Positions 38,240 to 48,414 are shown, numbered from the stretch's first letter. The stretch is 64,000 nt of DNA from Chitinophaga pinensis (GCA_945902745.1 CAMDNE010000005.1:121015-185014); one strand, 5' to 3'. The notes: generated by a model not told the origin, from the sequence alone. Made by a program: numbers and translations.

Positions 38240-39454
38240 ATGAAAATATTCAACCTCATCTTTTGCATCATTCTTGGAATGAACTCTTTTGCGCAACAAA
38301 TTGAAATACCTGCTGAACAATATCCATTTTATTCTATTCTCGAATGGAAAGGTATGGGTGCAATTTTGTTCAACCGGGATCCTGCTGGGAACATGAAAAA
38401 AGTCAATATGACATTAGTAGGCAATAAACCAACCAATATTTGGCAACAAAGTTTCAATCCAAATGGAAAAGATTACCATTTTATTTCAAGTGAAAACTCA
38501 CGTTATGTTTATTTTTTAGACAATTTAGTCCCAGAAGAAGGAAAAATCTCATTGCATCAGCTAAATTCTGCTGGGAATATAAAATCAACATCTGTGAGTT
38601 TAAGTTCTGCGATCAAGAAATTGGGTGCTTTTGACTTAGCTGAAATGCAATTGATGGATATTATTACAACTGATAAAGCATTAGTAAATGTTTTCCGCTA
38701 TCACGATACAAAAGCCAAGAAATATATAGAATTTGCAACGTTTATCACCCACCACAACATGCTTGTCTATGCGGCAATTTTGGGAGAAGTTACTGATTTA
38801 AATATCAAAGAAGGAAATTTTGGTCAATGGAAATATATTGGTTTTACGGATGATCAAATTTATTTTGCTGCTCGGGATTTTCAAAACAAAAAGAAAGGTT
38901 GGACGGTACAAAATTTAACATCTAAAGGAGTTTTAACTAATTCTCAATTTATAAATGGCCCGTCAGAAAATTTTGAGTTCGTTGAACAAGTGGGTGTTGG
39001 TGCAAATGGAAAAGCCATTTTGAATAATTCAACTGATAGTGAAACTGCAACTTTGATTCACCATAAAAATCAGTTTTACATGACTGGGATAATGACTGAA
39101 GGGACAAGTAAAACAGTTAAATTAAAGCAACTTGCTGAAGGGAAATGGGTTGACTTAACTAATTTCAAATTCACACCAGACAAAGGAAAAACATCCTTAC
39201 AATTTGGGAATTACACGTTAAATGAAGGAATTGGTTGTAAAATAAATAATGTAATGATTTTCTTGCCGTATGATGCAACTAAGAAATCCTCTCAGAATGT
39301 TTTTTCAGCACGATTCAACAGTAATCCAAGTAGATTTATCGTTGAAGATAAAAAAGAATTATTTACAGTATCTTTGGTGGATGGCACTTTATATTTCGAT
39401 TTGAGCCAACTAAACAAATCGGGGAATGTAAAATTTGAATCTATTAAAAAATGA
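38240..39454 (+). CDS. Exported protein of unknown function
   Basis: 404 residues with a signal peptide (LIFCIILGMNSFAQQ). The mature part alternates short beta-strands with WKG/WKYIGF-like motifs (FYSILEWKGMGAILF, FGQWKYIGFTDDQIYFAARDFQN), giving the look of a beta-propeller, but no family was recognised. It ends by overlapping the next gene by 4 nt (ATGA), so it should be translated together with a uridine-kinase-like protein and a large sensor kinase. A periplasmic or outer membrane sensing partner is conceivable but unproven. Confidence 0.78.
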   Translation: MKIFNLIFCIILGMNSFAQQIEIPAEQYPFYSILEWKGMGAILFNRDPAGNMKKVNMTLVGNKPTNIWQQSFNPNGKDYHFISSENSRYVYFLDNLVPEEGKISLHQLNSAGNIKSTSVSLSSAIKKLGAFDLAEMQLMDIITTDKALVNVFRYHDTKAKKYIEFATFITHHNMLVYAAILGEVTDLNIKEGNFGQWKYIGFTDDQIYFAARDFQNKKKGWTVQNLTSKGVLTNSQFINGPSENFEFVEQVGVGANGKAILNNSTDSETATLIHHKNQFYMTGIMTEGTSKTVKLKQLAEGKWVDLTNFKFTPDKGKTSLQFGNYTLNEGIGCKINNVMIFLPYDATKKSSQNVFSARFNSNPSRFIVEDKKELFTVSLVDGTLYFDLSQLNKSGNVKFESIKK

Positions 39455-40068
39455 TAATTGGAATTTGTGGAGGAAGTGGTTCTGGGAAAACAACGTTATT
39501 AAAACGTATTTCTAATGAATTAAAACATCTAAACCCTTCGATTTTTTCGATGGATAATTATTATTTACCGATCCAAAAACAACTAAAAGACGAGAATAAT
39601 CAATATAATTTTGATTTACCAACTGCATTAGATCGAGAGAGATTGTTTTCGGATTTATATAAATTATCTATCGGTCAATCAATTGAGGTAAAAGAATATC
39701 ATTTCAATTCACCTCCTGATAAAATCTCTTTGATAACCATACATCCATCAAGTTTAATTATTGTTGAAGGGTTGTTTTTGTTCTATTACGAAGAAGTTAA
39801 AAAATTGATTGATTTCTCCATTTTCATGGAGGTTGACCCAACAACCCAATTGGACAGAAGATTGTACCGCGACCAAGAAACTAGAGGTTATTCAAGAGAA
39901 GCTATAATTTATCAATGGGACAATCATGTTTTGCCTTGTTATAAACAATTTCTTTTGCCTTTCGAACATGAAGCTGACTTTCGTTTTCACAACGACTCTC
40001 GTGCGGATGATGAATTTGAGCGCTTGATGTACGATATTAATATGTTAATTGCGAAACAAAAAGTTTAA
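39451..40068 (+). CDS. Uridine kinase-like P-loop kinase
   Basis: 205 residues, the size of uridine kinase. The P-loop GICGGSGSGKTTL is at residue 4, followed by the substrate Asp motif FSMDNYYL, the NFDLPTALDR motif and the lid segment RLYRDQETRGYS. Members phosphorylate uridine/cytidine or related small molecules such as phosphoribulose or pantothenate; uridine is the best guess. Cytoplasmic. It overlaps the preceding exported-protein gene by 4 nt and the following sensor kinase gene by 1 nt (TAATG), an unusual partnership. Confidence 0.85.
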   Translation: MIIGICGGSGSGKTTLLKRISNELKHLNPSIFSMDNYYLPIQKQLKDENNQYNFDLPTALDRERLFSDLYKLSIGQSIEVKEYHFNSPPDKISLITIHPSSLIIVEGLFLFYYEEVKKLIDFSIFMEVDPTTQLDRRLYRDQETRGYSREAIIYQWDNHVLPCYKQFLLPFEHEADFRFHNDSRADDEFERLMYDINMLIAKQKV

Positions 40069-43000
40069 TGAAAAAATGGGGTGTGAAATATCGTAATATC
40101 CTGTTTTCCATTCTTGCTTCTCTTGCTTTTGTATGCTATTATTTCAGTGTTTTTTCGACTAATTACATTTCAGAAATATCGCCATTTCAAGAAAAATTTC
40201 AAAAGTTAGAACAGCAAATGGATGCTTTTCTTCTTACACAAAAAGAAGCATTAAAAATCCACAAAAAAAATCTCAATTGGAATAATTTTGATTTAAACAC
40301 AACCTTTAATCTTCATGTTTATCACAAAGATTCTTTGCTATTTTGGAACACGAATCAGTTGCCAATTATTCGCTTTGCAGATATTCATTTTCCATCTGAA
40401 GGAATCATTCACTTGCAAAATGGCTGGTATAATGCAAAGGTCTTAAAAGAAGGTAATTATACAATTTGTGCTTCTTTTTTGATTAAACAGGATTACTCCT
40501 ATGAAAACAAAGACCTTACGAATAAATTTGTCTCTGAATTAGAACTTCCCTTTGACGTGTCTATTTCACTCGAACAAGACCCCTATTTTTCTGTATTCTC
40601 TAAGCAAAAAGCATTTCTTTTTTCATTAATACCAAATGAATACCAACCTGCAACAGAAGCCGAATCAATATTACTACTTCTGCTATTATTAACTAATGTT
40701 TCACTCTGGTTAATTGTATTGCTTAAGCTTTCTATTAAAATAAGGAAACCGTACAATTGGATAATTCCATTCGCACTTATAATTATTAGGATGCTCTCCT
40801 TAAACTATAATTGGTTCGGATTTTTGCACGACACACATGGATTTCAAGCTACTTTGTATGGGATGAATGCATTATTCCCAAATTTCTTTGAATATTTAGT
40901 GAACTGCGCTGTTATTATTTTTATTATTTCATTTTTAAAACATGTCTTTTCATCTCCTACTTTCATAAAAGGTAACCGATTAATTGGTCTAATTTTCTTC
41001 CTTTCAACGATTCCTTTCTGGGCTTTGATTCTATACTTAAATAAGGGATTAATTGAAAATTCTTCTATTCCATTAATTATTGAAAATCTTTTTTCCTTGA
41101 ATAGCTATTCTATTCTTGCTATTGCCAGTATGGGACTATTATTTTACAGTTATTTCACCTTTACAAAAACAATAATACACTACAATAAACTGTCAAAAAA
41201 CAATCCTCTGATACTCGCTACAGTTGCATTTCTTGGCGGATTGATTTTCTTTTTCTATGAAATGAATTTTGGCTATCAGCTCGTTTTTGCTTCTTTATTT
41301 CCTTTACTCTTGAATGCCCTTATTATTTATTTGGTTTATCGCGAAGGGAAAAGCTATCAACTCGGTTTTGGAATCATCTTTTTAGGGCTGTTTTCGCTCG
41401 TTTCGGCGCTCAATTTAATGGACTTCAATAACCGAAAAGAAAAAAGTGAACGGGAACTATATGCCAATCAACTTGCAACTGAAAAGGACATCGTTACAGA
41501 AATAGAATACGCGAACATAAAAGAAAAAATCAAAGAAGATAACGGGTTAAAAATATTTGTTTCATCCCCTTTCACCATTGGATTATCTGATTTCGAAGAG
41601 GGGCTAGAACGCCGCATATTCAATGGTTTTTGGGAACGCTATGAAATGAATTTTAATTTATATGACTTAAATGGAAACTCACTTCTTTTGGGCGGTGATA
41701 ATAAGAAAAACGCATATGACGACTTAAATGAGATTATTTCTAAACATGGAATTGCTTCTGAAATTGACTCTAACATGTTTTTTGTCAGTGATTATACAGG
41801 TCAATACAGCTATATCATTCAACAACCGATTAAAATAGATACTTCTTCTGCTGTTTTGTATTGCACCTTAAAATCTAAAAAAATTCCAGAAGAAATTGGA
41901 TTCCCTCGCCTATTAATTTCTTCCAAAGCACAAGTTTTTGAATCACTTGAAAAATACTCTATTGCAAAATATCATAAGAATAGGTTGATTACAAGATATG
42001 GTGGATTTAACTTCCCATCTACTTTAAATCCAATTAAAAATTGGGAAAAAGAGTCGAAAAATTATTATAATTCAGATGGATTCAACCATTATATCCTTAA
42101 AAAATCGAATCATGATGTTGTTATTTTATCTTCAAAAAACATCACGGTTATTGAATTGATAACCTCCTTTTCCTATCTATTCAGTTTTTATGGAATATTG
42201 CTTTTACCTATTTTATTTCAATTCAATTATACTCCCATTTTTAAACGAACATTAAGCTTAGCGGTAAAAATTCAACTTGTTTTAATAGGTTTAGTATTTG
42301 TGTCCTTACTTGCATTCGGATACGGAAGTGGATTGTTCGTGAGTAATCAATACAATCAATATACGCAAGATGTAATCAAAGAAAAACTCACTTCTGTTGA
42401 AATGGAATTACGGAACAAACTTGCCTCTCAAAAAAACCTGTCCATAACAAACGATGGGAATTACATTGAATATTTGCTTCAGAATTTTTCTAAAGTTTTT
42501 GTCACAGATATTAATTTCTACGACACAGGTGGTTACATGATTGCCAGTTCGCGACCAAAAGTTTTTAATATGGGTTTACTCAGCGAACAAATGAACCCTT
42601 TGGCAATCAAAGCTTTTTTAGTCAACAACAAAAGTGAATTAATCCACGATGAACATATTGGGAATTTAAATTATACGTCGGCCTATCTACCATTTTACAA
42701 CCACGAAGGAAAATTACTTGGATACCTTAACCTGCAGCATTTCGGTCAACAAAAAGATTTTGAAATTCAAATTCAGAAATTTTTAGTGGCGATAATTAAC
42801 GTCTTCATGTTATTATTAGCCATTTCAATAGTACTAGCAATTTTCATTTCAAATTGGGTGACCGCTCCTTTGCGTTTGTTGCAAGAGAACTTTTCAAAAA
42901 TTCGATTTGGGAAACACAACCAACAGATTTCCTATAACAAGGAAGATGAAATTGGTGCTTTGGTAAAAGATTACAATAAGAAATTGGAAGAATTAGAATT

Positions 43001-43697
43001 TACTGCTCAGCAATTGGCTCAAAGTGAACGTGAATCAGCTTGGAGAGAAATGGCAAAACAAGTGGCTCATGAAATAAAAAATCCATTGACTCCAATGAAA
43101 CTAAGTCTTCAACAACTCTTGAGAGTTTACAATGCGAACGATCCAGAGTCAGAAAAGAAGGTGAAGAAAGTTGCTGATTCTATTATTGAACAAATCGATG
43201 CGTTGACGAAGATTGCTAATGAATTCTCCAATTTTGCAAAAATGCCACGTCCCGAAGAAGTTACCATGGATTTATTGCCAATAATTGAAAATGTATCTGA
43301 AGTTTTTAGGGAAGAAGCAAACTGTAAAATAACGATTGAGACCACCTTAAAAACTGTCAATATCAGAGCTGATAAAGACCAAATGATTCGAACTTTCAAC
43401 AACCTCATCAAAAATGCAATTCAAGCAATTCCTGAGAATAAAGAAGGTAAAATTCGAATACGCATTAAAAAAGAAGAAAAGCTATTTTTAATAGAAATTG
43501 AAGACAATGGAACGGGAATTCCACAGGATAAAAAACCAAACATTTTCGTGCCTTATTTCACAACAAAATCAGCTGGTACAGGACTTGGATTAGCAATGGT
43601 AAAACAAATAGTTGAAAACCACAACGGCACTATATTTTTCACAACAGAAGAAGAAAAAGGAACCATCTTTACGATTGAATTCCCAAGTGTTGATTAA
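40068..43697 (+). CDS. Large multi-membrane-segment sensor histidine kinase (NtrY-like)
   Basis: 1209 residues. An N-terminal helix, then an extracytoplasmic stretch, about seven membrane helices between residues 200 and 455, a second extracytoplasmic region (about 460-690), two more helices, a third sensor-like domain, a helix near 910-930, HAMP (NWVTAPLRLLQENFSKIRFG), and a HisKA-HATPase core. The phospho-acceptor His is in VAHEIKNPLTPMKL, with N box NNLIKNAIQAI, DNGTGIP, FVPYFTTK and GTGLGLAMV. The core resembles NtrY/PAS-less kinases. No response regulator is next to it, so its partner is elsewhere. It is coupled to the uridine-kinase-like gene. Confidence 0.9.
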   Translation: MKKWGVKYRNILFSILASLAFVCYYFSVFSTNYISEISPFQEKFQKLEQQMDAFLLTQKEALKIHKKNLNWNNFDLNTTFNLHVYHKDSLLFWNTNQLPIIRFADIHFPSEGIIHLQNGWYNAKVLKEGNYTICASFLIKQDYSYENKDLTNKFVSELELPFDVSISLEQDPYFSVFSKQKAFLFSLIPNEYQPATEAESILLLLLLLTNVSLWLIVLLKLSIKIRKPYNWIIPFALIIIRMLSLNYNWFGFLHDTHGFQATLYGMNALFPNFFEYLVNCAVIIFIISFLKHVFSSPTFIKGNRLIGLIFFLSTIPFWALILYLNKGLIENSSIPLIIENLFSLNSYSILAIASMGLLFYSYFTFTKTIIHYNKLSKNNPLILATVAFLGGLIFFFYEMNFGYQLVFASLFPLLLNALIIYLVYREGKSYQLGFGIIFLGLFSLVSALNLMDFNNRKEKSERELYANQLATEKDIVTEIEYANIKEKIKEDNGLKIFVSSPFTIGLSDFEEGLERRIFNGFWERYEMNFNLYDLNGNSLLLGGDNKKNAYDDLNEIISKHGIASEIDSNMFFVSDYTGQYSYIIQQPIKIDTSSAVLYCTLKSKKIPEEIGFPRLLISSKAQVFESLEKYSIAKYHKNRLITRYGGFNFPSTLNPIKNWEKESKNYYNSDGFNHYILKKSNHDVVILSSKNITVIELITSFSYLFSFYGILLLPILFQFNYTPIFKRTLSLAVKIQLVLIGLVFVSLLAFGYGSGLFVSNQYNQYTQDVIKEKLTSVEMELRNKLASQKNLSITNDGNYIEYLLQNFSKVFVTDINFYDTGGYMIASSRPKVFNMGLLSEQMNPLAIKAFLVNNKSELIHDEHIGNLNYTSAYLPFYNHEGKLLGYLNLQHFGQQKDFEIQIQKFLVAIINVFMLLLAISIVLAIFISNWVTAPLRLLQENFSKIRFGKHNQQISYNKEDEIGALVKDYNKKLEELEFTAQQLAQSERESAWREMAKQVAHEIKNPLTPMKLSLQQLLRVYNANDPESEKKVKKVADSIIEQIDALTKIANEFSNFAKMPRPEEVTMDLLPIIENVSEVFREEANCKITIETTLKTVNIRADKDQMIRTFNNLIKNAIQAIPENKEGKIRIRIKKEEKLFLIEIEDNGTGIPQDKKPNIFVPYFTTKSAGTGLGLAMVKQIVENHNGTIFFTTEEEKGTIFTIEFPSVD

Positions 43698-43711
43698 TTA
43701 ATTGCAACGCT

Positions 43712-44005
43712 TTATTTCACAAAAATAAAATAAGCACTTATAATTAAATCAATTGCCACACTTACTGATCCTGCTGCTAAAATCCAACGAATTGGCGCAA
43801 CTGCTAATAAAAAACTTAGTGTAATCATTGTTGGAATAATAACCAATGATAATAAGAATGTGTTTTCAACTGCTCCCAAACCAGTTGTCACACCGCCTAA
43901 AATACCCACAATGGTTAATACGATTGAAATTACTCCAAAACGGTTAAATTCTGCCTCAGCAATAAACTTACCCATCTTTGTTTGTGACGTTTTTATAGTT
44001 TCCAT
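43712..44005 (-). CDS. Small membrane protein of unknown function
   Basis: 97 residues with three likely membrane helices (GVISIVLTIVGILGGVTTG, LLSLVIIPTMITLSFLLAV, WILAAGSVSVAIDLIISAYF) after a short cytoplasmic N-terminus. Not assigned to a family. It converges with the sensor kinase gene, 14 bp away. CAAAGATT upstream is one base off a -7 box. Confidence 0.75.
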   Translation of the reverse strand: METIKTSQTKMGKFIAEAEFNRFGVISIVLTIVGILGGVTTGLGAVENTFLLSLVIIPTMITLSFLLAVAPIRWILAAGSVSVAIDLIISAYFIFVK

Positions 44006-44191
44006 TTTTTCGATTTTTGTTCAAGCAAAGATTTAAAAGTTCAAAACCTAAAAAAATGAGTGTAATTAGTTCAAAAGGTGATTTTTGTCAGGAAAAAAGA
44101 TGACGAAAGAAGAAACGAGAAAAAATTAATAACTCTAAAACCCAGTTCTAACTATTGTCCATCCAACCAACTTTCCAATTCAAATTATTCC

Positions 44192-44199
44192 TACCTTTG
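44192..44199 (+). promoter_or_regulatory. -7 box of gpsA
   Basis: TACCTTTG, 13 nt before the ATG at 44213. It lies inside the longer ORF extension and so supports the ATG start. Confidence 0.5.
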
Positions 44200-44212
44200 C
44201 TTTTATAAGAGA

Positions 44213-45211
44213 ATGGAAGACTCAAAAAAAATAGCTGTTATTGGTGGAGGAAGTTGGGCAACCGCTTTGGTCAAGATATTATGCAATAATTTATCTTCTG
44301 TTAATTGGTGGATGCGCAACGAAGGCGCTGTAGCTCACATTTTGAAGTACCGCCACAACCCAAATTATTTGCAATCTGTTGAATTTGATTTAAACAAAAT
44401 CAATGTCAGTACTGATTTAGTTGAGATTATCCGTCCAGCTGATATCGTGATTATTGCTTCACCTTCTGCTTTTTTGACTAAAATATTTGAAAATTTCCCG
44501 CAAGACTTGATGAAGGATAAGATTGTCTTTTCTGCTGTTAAAGGAATTATTCCTGAATTTAATGCAATTCCAGCACGTTTCATTCACAAAACTTTCGGAA
44601 CACCTTACGATAATATTGGGATTATTTGTGGTCCTTGTCATGCAGAAGAAGTGGCATTAGAACGCTTGTCTTATCTTACAATTGCAGGTCAAGATGACGA
44701 TATCGCAGAAGAAATGGCTGAATTATTGGCTTGTCGCTACATCAAAACAACCGTTTCCGATGATTTATTTGGAACAGAATTATCTGCTGTTTTGAAGAAT
44801 GTTTATGCCCTCGCTTCTGGGATTTGCGCTGGTTTAGGTTACGGAGATAATTTTCAATCAGTTTTAATCTCGAATGCTATTCAAGAAATAGAAAATTTCA
44901 TCGATGAAGTCAGTCCAATTCACCGTGATGTAAAATCAAGTGCTTATTTAGGCGATTTATTGGTAACAGCTTATTCTCAGTTCTCCCGTAACCGTTCATT
45001 CGGTTTTATGATTGGAAAAGGATATTCTGTGAAAACTGCTCAAATGGAAATGGACATGATTGCTGAAGGATATTATGCAGCCAAATGTGTCATGGAAATC
45101 AACAAAAAATTCCAGGTTGAAATGCCTATAGTTGAGGCAGTTTATAATATTTTATATGAACGTATTTCGCCAGCAATTGAGATGCGCATCCTAACAGACA
45201 AATTGACGTAA
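44213..45211 (+). CDS. gpsA: NAD(P)-dependent glycerol-3-phosphate dehydrogenase
   Basis: 332 residues from ATG 44213 (MEDSKKIAVIGGGSWATA). The 45-residue TTG-initiated extension upstream is rejected because it contains the promoter. The dinucleotide motif VIGGGSWATAL, the SAVKGI motif, the catalytic Lys in SAVLKNVYALASGI and the SAYLGDLLVTAYSQFSRNRSFG segment are all present. It reduces dihydroxyacetone phosphate to sn-glycerol-3-phosphate for phospholipid synthesis. Stands alone. Confidence 0.95.
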   Translation: MEDSKKIAVIGGGSWATALVKILCNNLSSVNWWMRNEGAVAHILKYRHNPNYLQSVEFDLNKINVSTDLVEIIRPADIVIIASPSAFLTKIFENFPQDLMKDKIVFSAVKGIIPEFNAIPARFIHKTFGTPYDNIGIICGPCHAEEVALERLSYLTIAGQDDDIAEEMAELLACRYIKTTVSDDLFGTELSAVLKNVYALASGICAGLGYGDNFQSVLISNAIQEIENFIDEVSPIHRDVKSSAYLGDLLVTAYSQFSRNRSFGFMIGKGYSVKTAQMEMDMIAEGYYAAKCVMEINKKFQVEMPIVEAVYNILYERISPAIEMRILTDKLT

Positions 45212-45303
45212 GATAATTACGATTTTTTCCAAAAAGCAGTTTTTTTTTCCTCTGTAATTCAAAAATTACTTTCTATTTTTATATCAATTCTTAACTTATT
45301 AAA

Positions 45304-46101
45304 ATGAGCTCAAACCACGATTTAGATTATTTCATTCACGGCGAAGAAATGCAATTAGTAGAGATTGAATTAGATCCTCAAGAAACTGCAATCGCTGAAG
45401 CTGGTTCATTCATGTATATGGACGAGGGAATTCAAATGGAAACAATTTTTGGAGACGGCAGTCAACAATCCGAAACGGGTGGTTTCATGAGTAAATTATG
45501 GGGAGCTGGGAAACGTTTGTTGACGGGTGAAAGTTTGTTTATGACTGCTTATACGCACCATGGAACAGGAAAAGCACGTGTAGCATTTGCATCACCATAT
45601 CCAGGAAAAATAATTCCGATTGATTTAAGCGAATATGGAGGGAAGATTATTTGTCAAAAGGATTCGTTTTTATGCGCTGCAAAAGGTGTAGCAATTGGGA
45701 TTGAATTTCAACGAAAATTGGGAACAGGATTATTTGGTGGTGAAGGATTCATCATGCAAAAATTAGAAGGTGACGGAATGGCTTTTTGTCATGCGGGAGG
45801 ACATATCATGAAACGAGTTTTAAAGCCTGGAGAAGTCTTACGTGTTGATACAGGTTGCATCGTTGCTTATACACCTACAATCGATTACGATATTCAATTT
45901 ATTGGTGGGATCAAAAACACCCTTTTTGGCGGTGAAGGAATGTTCTTCGCTACGTTAAAAGGACCGGGAGAAGTTTGGTTGCAAACATTGCCAATTTCTC
46001 GTTTAGCGTCGCGCATTCTTTCTTATGGAACAGGTCCTCGCAAAGAAGAAGGCAGTATTTTAGGAGGTTTGGGGAATCTATTAGATGGTGATGGGAGGTA
46101 A
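45304..46101 (+). CDS. TIGR00266/AIM24 family protein
   Basis: 265 residues of an all-beta fold, recognised by [24 protein letters not shown] at the N-terminus and by Gly-rich strands ([40 protein letters not shown]). The family is widespread in bacteria and in mitochondria (AIM24), and its function is not established. Cytoplasmic by sequence. Stands alone between gpsA and the glycosyltransferase gene. Confidence 0.9.
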   Translation: MSSNHDLDYFIHGEEMQLVEIELDPQETAIAEAGSFMYMDEGIQMETIFGDGSQQSETGGFMSKLWGAGKRLLTGESLFMTAYTHHGTGKARVAFASPYPGKIIPIDLSEYGGKIICQKDSFLCAAKGVAIGIEFQRKLGTGLFGGEGFIMQKLEGDGMAFCHAGGHIMKRVLKPGEVLRVDTGCIVAYTPTIDYDIQFIGGIKNTLFGGEGMFFATLKGPGEVWLQTLPISRLASRILSYGTGPRKEEGSILGGLGNLLDGDGR

Positions 46102-46173
46102 ACTTCAATTATGAATTACTTTACAAATAAGTAGTGCTTCTTCCATTCCAATATTGAGAAAACATTTTTCCTT

Positions 46174-47229
46174 TTAGAAAAAATACCTGTAAAATTGCCA
46201 ATTAACTTTTGGAGCAAAATTGTTTTCAAGTTCAATTGTTTCAAAAGAAGCATGGTCTTTCACGATCTTTTCAATAATTTGCTGCGTTTCATCTGCATAC
46301 ACAATTTGTATCGGACGCGCATATTTTAGCCAATCATATACATCTCTGTAATTCATTAAATCAAGTTTTGGCAATACTTTTACCCCTAATTTTTTTAGAC
46401 TTTCAGCGTTACATTGTTGCTCAAATTGATTTTCCATTGGAATAACCATCAATTTTTTATTCAGAAATATCGCCTCTGCTGGAAGTTCAAAACCCGCTCC
46501 ACACAAAACACCAGAACAAGAGGAAAGTGTTTTCAAAAAAGAATCGTTTTCTATCGGGCAAAAAGTTACGTTATCCTTTGAGTATTCAGTTGTACAATAC
46601 TTAGAATAAACGGTCCATTTTGCTGAAAAATTCCAAAGAAATTGGTGCAATACTTCATCATGATAAGCAGGTAAATAGACCAAGTAATTCCCCTCGTTAC
46701 TAATTTTTAAATCTCTAACTTGTTTCCTTATTACAGGTAAAAAAATTGCTTCTGAATAGCGTTCAAAATGGAATCCATATTTTATAGTAGAAGGGCAATA
46801 ATGGTTCAAGATATAATTCCCTAGATAATGTTTTATATCTGGTTTTGGACTATTCTTATGCATTACAGCAGCTTGATGGCTAAGTTGCACACATTTAACA
46901 TTTCGAAGAACGCACGCCCATGCCGAAATAGGCTCATAGTCGCTGATAACTAAATTGTAATTTTCAACTTTTAGCTTTCTGATTTCATTAATTAATTTCC
47001 CTAATTTTATATTGAATAGTGATCTAAAAAAGCTAATCCCACCATTCTTTGAAGGAACAAAACTGAGTCCATGAAACTGGTATTTGACCTCAAAAGGAAG
47101 TTCCACTTGAGATTGATTTCCGCTAATTAAAATATCAACTTCTCCATAATTTTGCAAAATTGGAATAATCTCTAATGCTCGACTGATGTGTCCATTTCCT
47201 GTTCCTTGAATTGCGTATAATATTTTCAT
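46174..47229 (-). CDS. MJ1255/VC2487-family glycosyltransferase
   Basis: 351 residues. It starts KILYAIQGTGNGHISRA, the Gly-rich loop of GT-B (MurG-like, GT28) enzymes, and carries a C-terminal acceptor/donor region CGAGFELPAEAIFL plus ENQFEQQCNAESL. The MJ1255/VC2487 family is annotated only as probable glycosyltransferase. It is 5 nt downstream of the LpxH-like phosphoesterase on the same strand, so the two probably act on one pathway, perhaps glycolipid or lipid A modification. The link is inference from position. Confidence 0.8.
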   Translation of the reverse strand: MKILYAIQGTGNGHISRALEIIPILQNYGEVDILISGNQSQVELPFEVKYQFHGLSFVPSKNGGISFFRSLFNIKLGKLINEIRKLKVENYNLVISDYEPISAWACVLRNVKCVQLSHQAAVMHKNSPKPDIKHYLGNYILNHYCPSTIKYGFHFERYSEAIFLPVIRKQVRDLKISNEGNYLVYLPAYHDEVLHQFLWNFSAKWTVYSKYCTTEYSKDNVTFCPIENDSFLKTLSSCSGVLCGAGFELPAEAIFLNKKLMVIPMENQFEQQCNAESLKKLGVKVLPKLDLMNYRDVYDWLKYARPIQIVYADETQQIIEKIVKDHASFETIELENNFAPKVNWQFYRYFF

Positions 47230-47234
47230 TTCTT

Positions 47235-48095
47235 TTAATTTAAATTTGCAGCACCATTTATAACCTCTTCAAAAAGAGATTCATAGTTCAACGCTTTTTT
47301 GAAGTTCTCTTTATTTAACGTCAGTTCTGAATGATTTTTAGTATACTTTTTTTCATCATATTTTATCAATTCCCAAGATGAATTATTGTATTCCAATGCG
47401 GTAAGATTTTCGATCCAATCACCAGAATTTAAGTAAATCACACTTCCTTCTTTTAACTTAATTTCCTTGATTGCGGGTTTGTGTATATGCCCACAAATCA
47501 CGTATTGATATCCATTTTCAATGGCAATTTCTGCTGCTGTTTCTTCAAAATTATTTACAAATTTCAAAACACCTTTAACACTATCTTTTACTTTTTTGGA
47601 TAAAGACACCCTTCCTTTTCCCAATTTTTCACTAAACCAATTGACGATTGTGTTGATCATAATTAAAAGATCATAGCCTTTCCCTCCTAGTTTTGCAATC
47701 CATTTTGAATGTTTCATTGTTGTATCGAACACATCTCCGTGAAAAATCCAGGCTTTTCCAGTATCCAATTCTAAAACCAATTTATTAACGATATGAAATT
47801 GTCCCAATGAAAAGCCATTGAATTTCCGCAACATTTCGTCATGATTTCCAGTAATATAATAGATTGTTGTTCCTTTCGTCAACATACTTGTAATGGTTTT
47901 TATAACTTGCATGTTTGACGTTGGAAAGTAATTCTTGTTAAACTGCCAAATATCAATAAAATCTCCATTTAGAACCAATGTCTTCGGGTTAATGGAATTT
48001 AAATAATTGTTTAATTCTTCTGCTCGAGAGCCATAAGTCCCTAAATGGACATCTGAAATGACGACTAACTCAATTATTTTCTTCTCAAGAATCAT
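47235..48095 (-). CDS. Metallophosphoesterase, LpxH-like (UDP-2,3-diacylglucosamine diphosphatase family)
   Basis: 286 residues from ATG 48095; an in-frame start six codons up is less likely. Calcineurin-type motifs are complete: VVISDVHLGTYGS, LVLNGDFIDIW, YITGNHDEM, FHGDVFDTTMKHS and YVICGHIHKP. It belongs to the LpxH-like group that hydrolyses UDP-2,3-diacylglucosamine to lipid X, though an additional LpxH may exist elsewhere. First gene of a two-gene operon with the glycosyltransferase. Confidence 0.83.
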   Translation of the reverse strand: MILEKKIIELVVISDVHLGTYGSRAEELNNYLNSINPKTLVLNGDFIDIWQFNKNYFPTSNMQVIKTITSMLTKGTTIYYITGNHDEMLRKFNGFSLGQFHIVNKLVLELDTGKAWIFHGDVFDTTMKHSKWIAKLGGKGYDLLIMINTIVNWFSEKLGKGRVSLSKKVKDSVKGVLKFVNNFEETAAEIAIENGYQYVICGHIHKPAIKEIKLKEGSVIYLNSGDWIENLTALEYNNSSWELIKYDEKKYTKNHSELTLNKENFKKALNYESLFEEVINGAANLN

Positions 48096-48375
48096 ATAAA
48101 TTAATTTATACAAATATGAGCTTCCAACATTGTTTTAATTTTAAGCCAATTTTAATTGTCTAAACCTTATGAACATTCGTAAGTTTAAAATGAGTATAGA
48201 CCTTTGACAGTAGGGAATTCGAACGATTTTTTTATGTCAATCAAAGAAGATTTATCATTCCCATAATTCTATTTTCACACCCGGTTAATTTTCATTTAAA
48301 AATTTAACTTTTGGATGAATTGGTTTTCGATTAACTTTTAAATTCAGACAATATTCTCTTAACAATAGATCCAAT

Positions 48376-48414
48376 TATGAATTATGAATTATGAATTATG
48401 AATTATGAATTACT
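48376..48414. repeat. Heptanucleotide tandem repeat (ATGAATT)
   Basis: ATGAATT is repeated five times in a row after AATT, in the 330-bp gap 48096-48425. Apart from this microsatellite I saw nothing in the gap: no promoter box, ORF or terminator. Confidence 0.8.

Noticed and set aside
44078..44212. TTG-initiated 45-residue N-terminal extension of gpsA
   Set aside because: It contains the -7 box TACCTTTG and is absent from the family; the ATG at 44213 starts right before the dinucleotide motif.
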